Below the pieces are notes generated by a model, which saw only the letters and a list, made by a program, of their open reading frames with translations, was not told the DNA's origin and did not search any database. Of a stretch of 64,000 nucleotides of DNA, positions 53,328 to 62,600 are shown in pieces. This stretch comes from Cafeteria roenbergensis (Eukaryota > Sar > Bigyra > Bicosoecida > Cafeteriaceae). Each line of letters begins with the position of its first letter. Within the stretch, counting starts at the first letter, position 1. Where the stretch lies: positions 744,001-808,000 of the forward strand of contig VLTN01000003.1 in assembly GCA_008330645.1 (NCBI GenBank), in the 5' to 3' direction. Both the position numbers and the translations under genes were made by a program.

Positions 53328-56300
53328 CTACGGCGCTGCAGCAGCCGCTGCCGCAGCCGCGCGGGTGTCCTCGGCGGTGTGCACCGGGTTGAAGTGCATG
53401 GCCAGCGGGGTCGCTTCGCCGGCCTCCCTGCCAGGCGGCAGCGGGCCATGCGCGTAGAACTTTGTGCTCCAGCTCTCGGACGGAAGCGGCCGCTCGGGCG
53501 GGGGGGTGTCGACAATGGCGGCCACCTGCGGGGCGTCGCGGCCGTCGATGTCCTTGTTCGCCTCGGCAACGGCCCGGATGACGGCTGAGACCTCGTCCGC
53601 GGACTGTTCCGGCGTCACCTCGACAAGGCTGGAGCGGTGGTCAATGACGACCGTCTCCTTGCGGTCGTCCAGGAGCTTGCCCACGAGGTACGCCTGGCGC
53701 GCCAAGTGGGTGCGAACGAACTCGGGGCTGTCCGGCACCAGGTACTTGAAGAGGATCACTCCTCCCACGAGCAGGTGCTCGAGGCCGATGAAGACCTGAA
53801 GCTTGGCGGTGAAGTCGGGGAGCCTGAAGAAGCCCGTGTTGGAGGTGAACATGATCAAGGCGAGGTTGGTCACGATGGCGATGATGGCGAGGCACTCGAA
53901 GGCGTACACCCACACGCCGATGCTCTGGGCTGCCTGGGTGCGCGGCCGGCGAGTCTGCCGCAGCAGCTTCGTCGAGTCAACGTACATCTCGACGATGCCG
54001 GAGAACAGGGCCACGAGCGAGGCCAGCGGCCACGCCGGGAGGAAGAGGTACGCGTAGCCGAAGAGCTCAAAGAGCTCCAGGTAGTCGTCGGCGGGGTCGT
54101 ACTCGGGGAGCTCGGCTTCAGTCTCCACGATGGGCTTGAAGGCCCGCCGCTCGTTCAGCTCCGTCAGCGTGGAGCGGCGGCCCTCGCTCGCGCAGCGGTA
54201 CGTGAAGAAGGCCATGACGCGGGGAATGATGACGGGCAGGAAGAGCTCCTGCACGTTGCCGATGATGAGGCGGACGATGAGGATGGTGGCCAGCTGGCCC
54301 TGCAGCTCGAGCATGCAGTCGGCAAGGCCGGTTTCGGGGTTGACCTTGCACGTTTGGAGCTCGCCGTAGATGTACACCCCCGCGGGCTTGACAAAGGCAA
54401 TCCAGATGAGCGAGTAGTAGTCGTTGATGAATGTGAAGGCCGTGATCTTGGCCACCAGCGAGTTCTTGTACTCGCGGTCGGTGCGGTGGCCCTCGACGTC
54501 GGTCATGAACTTGGCCATCGCCTTGTACACGAAGCCCATGAGCTGAATCTGAATGGCGGTGAAGATGCCGGCCAAGTTCCCGCTCCAGCCGGCCGCGATC
54601 TCGCCCTCGTCCTCAAGGCGGGCGAGGAAGACGCGCACGTAGAAGATGGACAGCACCACCACCACCACCACGCCGATGCAGAAGGACACCACGGCCGCCG
54701 AAACACCGCGCAGGCATGTGCGGCGGACAGCGTGGCGGGGGTAGAACTCCGGCTTCCCAGTCACCAGGGACCGCCTGGCCTCGCACTGCTCCAGGAACTC
54801 GGGGCGCAGCGTTTCCTGCGTGGAGACGTCCGACGTGCCCCACTCCATGGCGTGCACGGACTGCTGGCGGCGCCACTGCTCGAACACAAACGCGCACACG
54901 AGCGCCACAAGGACGCCAAAGAGGGGGGTCCAGTCGGCGCGGTCCGGAGAGCCGCCGAGCGCGATTTGGTTGCCGTAAAGGGCGGCGCCGATGATGGTGG
55001 GGAGCATCAGCGCGACGGTGAAGTGCCGGAGGAAGGCGGTGTAGAAGCTGATCTCCGAACCCCAGTAGTTGTGGACGTCGCGCACCGGGCCGATCCACCC
55101 GCAGCAGCCGCTCCAGCGCTGGCGGAGCTCCTTGAGCTGCTCGGCGTCGTGTGCGGGGAAGTTGACCGGCGTGCCGAGGTTGTCGGACAGCTTGCGGTCC
55201 AGGTTGAGCCCCGCGCCGCCGACGGCCTCCTTTGCCTCAATGATGCTGTACAAGAGCTGGCTCGCGCTCACGCCGTCGACGGGAGACTCGAGCCGCCAGT
55301 CGTACCTGAACAGGTGGCGGCGGGCCGCGCTGTAAGGGCCGTACACGAATTCGTACGGGTGGCCGCGAGGGACGAAGCACCCGCAGGTCACCCACATCAG
55401 GCACCCGCGGCCGCAGATCCCCTCCTCCTTGGTCTCCGCCGAGACGTCCCCGCCGATGGCCAGCTGGTCGCCCTCGAACTTCTTGCCGGGGTCGGACGAC
55501 GGGGAGAAGTCCATGCCCATGGCCTGCAGGTAGGTGTTGCGTGCGACGTCGGCGCTGCGCACTGCCGTGGGCTCCAGGGGCAGCGCGAACCCGACGCGGT
55601 TTGCCTCCAGCTCAAGCCTGTTGCGCGATGCCCAGGTCTGCACGAAGATGCTCTTGCTGTCCTGGGAGCGCCACATTCGCGTGTAAAGGCCTGCGCGCGA
55701 GAAGACGGTCAACGTGGCGCGCGAGCACCAGAGTTGTGCGCTGTGGCAACGCCCGCGCTGCTCGAGCGAAACTCTCGGCCGGCCGGCAGTAACGCATTGT
55801 TGGCATGCGCATCGGCCACAGGTGGCGGTGGCGGAGAGTGCTGGGCCACGGGGACCCCCCCCACGTGCACCGCACGCGGGGGCGGCGGTGGCTGGGATGG
55901 CGGGGGGGGGCTCAGCGCGCTGGGGATGCGCCGCCGGCCAGGTGGCACTCAGACTCACAGGCTCCAGTGAGTGGCCGAAGCAGGAGCTCTTCGATCTCGG
56001 CGTAGCATGCGTCCAGCTTCTCCGGCTCCTTGGGGAGCGTCAGCTGCGAACCGGGGCACAAGCGAGGGCTCACTGGCTCCTGGGGTCAGCGCACGCAGGC
56101 CCCGTTCGCGCCCGTGCAGGGTGCGCCGCCGCGTGACGGTCTCGCAGGAACTGTCGGCTCGTGTTCTTGAGCATGGAGCAATGGGCGAGCTCGGGCTCAC
56201 CTTGATGACTACCGACGCGTGGTCGGCCCCGGGCTCGTGCGGCGCAAAGCCTGGCACCATCTCGACCTTGACGGGGCGGTCGGGCCGGCCGCCGGACATG

Positions 56301-56350
56301 ACTCCGTCGGGAGCAGCCGAGGCTGCGCGAGCAAGCGGCACTGCTGCCAT
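53328..56350 (-). CDS. Anoctamin (TMEM16) family membrane protein
   Basis: Exons 56350-56201, 56043-55959 and 55690-53328 (introns 157 and 268 bp; GTGAGC and GTGAGT donors; phases 0 and 1), 865 aa. The N-terminal cytosolic domain reads VVIKLTLPKEPEKL across the first junction and LTGACLYTRMWRS across the second. About ten hydrophobic segments follow. Family motifs include YWGSEISFYTAFLRHF, FTFINDYYSLIWIAFVKP, the TM6 region GNVQELFLPVIIP, YLELFELFGYAYLF and VEMYVDSTKLL. The putative Ca ligands (Asn/Glu in TM6, Asp and Glu in TM7, Glu and Asp in VEMYVDS) are largely kept, suggesting a Ca-activated phospholipid scramblase or ion channel; which one cannot be told. The C-terminal 100 aa are soluble and Ala-rich. 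The start is the first ATG; a GTG three codons upstream is ignored. Confidence 0.94.
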
Positions 56351-56619
56351 TGTGTTCACGCGGGCTTGCCGAAGTCGGGGCGACGAAGCCAGGGTAGCGC
56401 TCAGCTAGAAGTCGAGGCGCGGTGCGCCTGCGGTTCCCTGCGAGCGAAGTGCGCCCCGGAGGCGCGCGCGCCCTGGCGCGCGGCCGCCATGTTGCCGGCC
56501 ACATCCAAAACCGAAAAGCAGAGTTGTCGTTGGTCGGCCCCTCCGTCGCGGGGGCTCTGCCGTGGCGCGCGCCCCTGCGAGCAGCGACTGCCTGCCCACG
56601 GGAGCGCGGCGGGGCCGGA

Positions 56620-59600
56620 ATGGCCAGCCCGGCCCGCCACGATGTGTGGCCGGTCCTGGTGGACGTGGTGGCCATGGCCACGGCTCGGGCTGCGGACAAG
56701 GAGGAGGTGCAGCTCCTTGATATGCTCAAGGCGCACCGCCGAGTCTGCCTGGCACGCGCAGTGCGGCGCCCTGTTGCAGACGAAGCCTACCGGACGCTGC
56801 TGAGGCTCTCAATGGACTCGGACCGCGACTGGTGGGGCAAGATCGACGCCGAGAGAGCCGTGAGTGACCGCCTCAGCCCGGCGGCGCGCCCGGCCGCAAC
56901 CCGCCGGCCCGCGACGCTCACCCCGGGCCTGGCCCCACTGCAAGCTGATCGGTGCGACGGACCACACCCGCGGCGCGTAGCTGCAAAGGTTGGGGGGGGG
57001 GAGGGGGGAAAGGGGGTGCAGGCGCCGGCGTCCCAGCGAGGATGGCGGAGCGCTGCAGGGCCCCCTTCCCCCCCCCGCAGCGCAGACGCAAGCAAGAGTG
57101 CGGGCCTTGGCCGCCGGCCCGCGAGTTGCGAGAGTCCCTGCATTGTTTCACCTGCCCTGCCCTCGCAGCGGTTGGAGGCGGAGGGCCGGCGCGAAGGCAG
57201 CGAGCGCGCTGCGGCCTCAAGGCGAACGACCAGGGCCCGCATGGCGGCATCGGCGCAGTTGACGCGGGCCAGCTCCTTCCCGGCGACCAAGGACGGCCCG
57301 CGGGGACAGCACGTGGGCAGCTCCAAGCAGTGGCCTGACGTGGAGCCCCGCGCCTCCGACCCTCCCGCAGGCGCCGGGCGGCGCCAGCTTGCCGCCAGCC
57401 TGCGCACCGGCGCGCTCTTCTCGCCCGGCCCTGCCCCGCCGTCCCCTCCTGGTCACGACCGGGCTGGAGCTCCCGCGTGGGCCTCCGACGAGAAAGACAG
57501 GCAGCCCCATAGCCCTCCCCGTGGCGTTCCGGCCGGGGCCGCTGGCTGGAGCGAGCAGGAGCCCGCCTCGCCCCCGGCTCGTCCCGAACAGATCCGGGCC
57601 GCTGGAGGGCATTCGGAGAGGGACGTGACGCAGGCCGTGTCGGCACCGCGCCAAGCGGACCGGGACTCCGCTCCTGTCCGCCGCGAGCGCCTCCGGGGCC
57701 GGTCCCTCGAGTCTGAAGGCGACGAAGCTGGTGCGCGCTCGCCAGGCCAGCACGACGGACCCAGGGACTGGGTGGCCCCCCGAGGACCCGCAAGTCTTGC
57801 AGTCGCCTGCCCACCCTCCGCGCCCAGGGGGCGGCAGAGCCGCGCCTCGAGCGAGGGCGACGAGTGCGCGAGCGTGCTGAGCGGGACGACGCGGTCCTCT
57901 GCGCCTGGCTGGCGCACGCCGCGCGCCAGGTCGCATTCGGCGCTGCGCTCCAACCGCTCGGCCTCCCGTGGGGGCTCGCCCAGGTCGAGCCGCGGCCGGA
58001 TCGGGGACGGTGGCGGAACTGGCAGCGGCTCCGCCGCATGGGGAATCGAAGCTCGATCCGCGGGCTCGGCCGCTGCCGCCGAAGCACGGGGTTTGGGTCA
58101 CAGACGCGAGGAGTCGTCGTCCGCCCGCAACTTCGCAGCGCGACTCGGCGGCTTCCTCCAGGCGTCCACGCGAGACGCCTTGCTCGGGAAGGCGCCTCGC
58201 CAACACCGCTCCAAGTCGGGCAGCAGGTCAGCCAGGCGCCGGCACGGAGCCAGCCAAGGCCACGGTGGCAGCCGGCTCGCCGGCGCGCGCGGTGCAGGTG
58301 AGGCACGCAGCGCCGCGCGGCTTGACCAGGGGTTGCATCCCCGGCACTCCGCTCCCGACGCGTCCCTGCCTGTTCCGGCCACGGGGCCGCTGTTGCTCCT
58401 CGAGGCCGGTGGCAGCGTTGCCGATGGTGGCAGGGGCCGGGCCGCACCCGGAGGGGCGTTGCGCGCAGACGCTCCAGCCGAGGGGCGGAGCCGGCAGCAG
58501 CGCTCTGGCGCCCTTGCTGCCGATGAGGGCGCGGTCCCCGACAGAGCAGCCAGGGCGCGCGTGCTTGCCGAGGCGGCGCGCCGGCGCGGGCGCGCAGGCG
58601 ACCCGGCCTCGCCAGAGCTCGGAGAGGCCCTGTCCAAGCGAGACCAGCGGGACCTGAGGCGGTTCCTGCTCATGGCGGCCGCGTTCCGTGGCTGGTCTCG
58701 CGCTGCCAAGCGGGCCATTCTCTGCCGCCTTGCCGAGCAGGCGAGGCAGGCCGAAGCCGTGGAGAGCTTCGCAGCGACGGTGAGGGCACGCCGCTTGGAG
58801 CGAGCGTGGACCGCGTGGGGCCGGGTCGCTCCGCCGCGCCGCCAGCTCCACCCTGTCTTCGTGGCGGCGGCCCTGCGCATGGTGAGGGTATCGCTCCCTG
58901 TGCGGCCAGACTGCGCGCTGGCAGCTGGGCTGGACGCCGCGACAGCCGCGGAGTGGGCAGCGGACGGCGAGTCGCCTCTCGGAGCGGACGCTCTCCCGTC
59001 GTGGGGGGCCCTGGAAACCGCGGCGGCGGCAATCGGGCGGCTTGCTGGGGAAACCGGCGGGCACGCAGCGGCCGACCCAGCCGACAAGCGGCCCGCAGAG
59101 AGGCCGGGCGGCGCCCCCCCGGTGACCCCGCCAAGGCCCAGCCCCGCTCGTGCCTCGGCGGCTGCAGCTTCAGCAAAGGAGGCTTGGTCGTCATCTCCTC
59201 CACGAGCGCTGCTTGCAGCTGCCCGCTCGGCCTCCCAGGCGGCCGCTTCGGCAGAGCCGGGCGGAGCGCCATCCATGCTGTCTGGGTCCTCCGAGAGCTG
59301 GGGCAGTCCAAGCGAGCATGGCCTGGGCGCATGGCGGGAAGGGAGCCTGGCTCCCAGCCGTGGCGTGGCCCGCTTCGGGCGACTCGGCCACGGGGGCATT
59401 GGGGGCGTTCACGGCCTGTGCGCCCACCTGGGCCTGCCGCGGGACATGGCGCGCGCCGCGCCGCCTGTGTGGGACGAGCTGCGGGTCGGCGTGCTGCTGC
59501 GGTCCGCGCCTCCTGCAGAGAGCAGTCCGCAGTGGGCACGCCTGGTGGCTGCCCACACCTCCCTCGGCGCTTGGACCGTGATCGCGGCGTTTCGGGAGCT

Positions 59601-62600
59601 CAAGGCTGCGGCGGAACGCGGCCGACTCGCTCGGGCACGCGCCGAACAGGCGCACCGGCGGCGCCTTCTGGGCCGCGTGCTGCGAGCGCTGGGGAGCCAC
59701 GCGTCGGCCAGCTTCCGAGCGAAGCAGCACGCAGCGCGGCTGGCCCAGGCGCTGGAGAGCGCCCGCAGGGGGACGATGCTGCGGCCTGCATGGGCCGGGT
59801 GGGCCGAAACCACAAGGCTGATGGGCCTCCACAGCGCTTGCAAAGCTGCTCGAGAGGCTCGGGCGCTGCGATCGGCCCTTCATGGCTGGGGGGCTGCTGC
59901 GGCAGCCAGCTCTGCAGCCAGTGCGGCGCAGCTCGCTGCTGCCCGAGAGAGGCTGGAAGCGCTGGCTGCGCGAAGGGCGTTGCGCCTGTGGCGCGGCCGC
60001 GCCCGATTGGCTGCTTCTGTTCGCCACGTGCTGCGCCGCTGGCGGGGCAAGGTTGTGGGGCGCGCCTTTTGTGCGTGGTCGGCCAAGGCAGCTGGGCGGC
60101 GGCGCCGTCGGCATCTCATGAGCCGCGGCGTGCAGCACTGGAAGAACCAAAGGGCGAGCCGGGCCCTCGCGCGGTGGGCCGAGGCTGCGCAGTCTCGGTC
60201 GAGGCGCCGGACCACCGCTCGCTGGGTGATGGCTCGGTGGCGCCAGCAGCGCCTAGTGGGCGCCCTTCGGCACTGGAGCGCGACTGCACGGACGCGCCAG
60301 CAGCTGCGCCTGGCAGGGCAGGCTGCGGTCCGGCGCTGGCGACTGTCCAGGCAGCATGCCGCGCTGCAAACCTGGCGCGAGGTTGTGGCGGGGCGCGTGG
60401 CGGCCAGGCAGCAGCTGGCCGCCGCGGTGAGGTGCTGGGCGCGATCTCAATCGGCAGCAGCCTTTCGCTCGTGGGCGACGTTTGCCGGCCGGGCGCGGCG
60501 CGGACGAGCGCTCGTGGAAGTCGTCTCGCAAGTCCGCAGCCAGTGCTTGGCCGCCGAGGTGCTCCGCAGCTGGCGAGCGACATCTGACGCGGAGCAGTCG
60601 CGCCGGCGGTGCGCGGAGGAGGCGGTGGTTGCCCGCAGGCACAGGGCGACGCTGCTCAGCTCGTTCGGGGTGTGGGCGGAAAACGTCCAGTCCCTCGCCC
60701 GCCAGCGGCAAACCATGACGCGGGCTGTGGCAACAATGCGAGCGGCTGCCGTGGCGCGAGCGCTGAGGACGTGGCACGCCAGGACTCGAGAGCGGGCGCA
60801 AAGGCGAAGCCACGCGCTCTACTTCCTGCGCCGGCTGCGGCACGCGCGGGCGCATGCGGCCATCTTGCGGTGGGCCGCGTCAACGTCTGCGCGGCGAGAC
60901 GCGAGGGACAGGCTGCGACGTGCGGCCATGAATTTCAAAATGGTCGGTGCCTCGCGCGCGCTGCGCACCTGGCGGGACGCGGTGCATGATCGCGCCAACA
61001 CAAGGGAGCGGATGAGGCGCGTGTGCAAGTCGTTCCTCGGGTCGCGGCAGCTGCGCGCCCTGCGGCGGTGGAGGGAGGCTGCTGCCGCGCGAGCAGCCAG
61101 CCGTGCCCGATTGCAGCGGCTTGGCCGGACGCTGCGCCACTCAAGAGAGGCCCGTGCCTTTCGCACGTGGCGGCAGCGAGCGGCCGCCCAGGGGAACACG
61201 CGCAGGGCCTTGCGGGCGTGCGTGGACCAGTGGCGGGGCGCGCAAGCAGGCCGGGCGATCCGCCGCTGGGCCGAGGCAGCGGCCCGACGTGCCGAGGCGC
61301 GTCGACGCGCGCGCCATGCGCTCAGCTGGTGGAGCCGGCGCGCCTTGGCTGCTCCGTTTGCCGCGCTTGCGTCGCAGCTCGATGCCCGGCGCGAGCGCCA
61401 GGCGTTGATGAAGCGGGTTGCGGCACAGCTGCTTGCCGGCCGCGCTGGCGCTGCGCTGCGAACCTGGCGCGACCGGGCAGCGGGAGTGGCGAGCCGGCGG
61501 GTGCTGCTCCGCAAGGCTGCTCAGCGGCTGCGGAAGGCAGGCGCAGCGAGGGCTCTCTGTCGCTGGCGCGAGGTCACTGCCAAGCGGACGCACGCGCGTC
61601 AACTGGTCGCAAAGGCAGCGTCGTACCTCAGCAATCGCACGGTTGCCAAGGCCTTTGCCGCGATGGCCAGCCATGCCCAGGCCGAGAAGCAGGACCGGGA
61701 GCGCATGATGCGTGCCGCCCTGGCGCTGCGCTACGCAGGCACGATTCGCGCTCTTCGCACCTGGAGGGCGGTGACTCGCGAGGCGGCTTCGAAGCGCGCT
61801 GCGGCGCTGGCTGTGGCTCGCCGCTGGAGAAAGCTGAGCGCCCATCGAGCCCTTCACCAGTGGCGCAGCCGTGCGGCAGAGCGGCGGCAGGTTCGGGCAA
61901 GGTTGTCCAAGGTCGTGGCTGCGCTCAGAGGTCAGAGGGTGGCCGCGGGCTTACGGACCTGGCGGCAGCACGCGGCCGACCGCCGAGCGGAGCGACAAGT
62001 CCTGGCTCGGTGCGTGGCGCGATGGCGCTCCCAGCAAGCCTTGGCAGCGCTGAGGTCATGGCGACAGGGGGTTGCCCAGGCGGCCGCCCGCAGAGCAGCG
62101 CGGCAGCGGCTCGTGGCTGTGGTGTCAAACTTTCGCATGGCGAAGGCGGGTGCGGCGATTCGTACGTGGCGCGAGCGGGCTGCGGCCGGCGCCGCTTCGA
62201 AGATGAAGCTGCGGAAGGCCGTGGTGCGCTGGAGGCGGCAGCAGGTTCTCGGCGCCCTGAGCGTGTGGAGGGAGGCAGCGGCGCAGCGCAGGGCTTGCCG
62301 TTCTGCGGTTGCTCTCTGGCAGCGGCAAGGCCAGCTTCGTGCTGTGAGGCGCTGGGCAGAGGCCACAGAGCGCCGAAAGGCAGCACGGCAGGCGGTGGCA
62401 GTGGCGATTGCGCGGATGCGGCGCCACAGCGCCCATGCCATGCTGCTTCGGTGGAGCGCTGTTGTGTCGGAGCGGGCCGAGTGTCGCGCATCGCTTGGTC
62501 GGATCGTTCGGCAGTGGCGAATGGGTCGGGCAGGGGCGGCTGTCCGCCAGTGGCGGGCTTGGACCCAGCACCGGGCCGAGCAGCGCCAGGCCGCTCGGGC

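Noticed and set aside
58806-60587. Plus-strand frame of 593 codons inside the Sfi1-like gene
   Set aside because: It is out of frame with the Trp-Arg repeats. The true frame is open from 57169 to the window edge.
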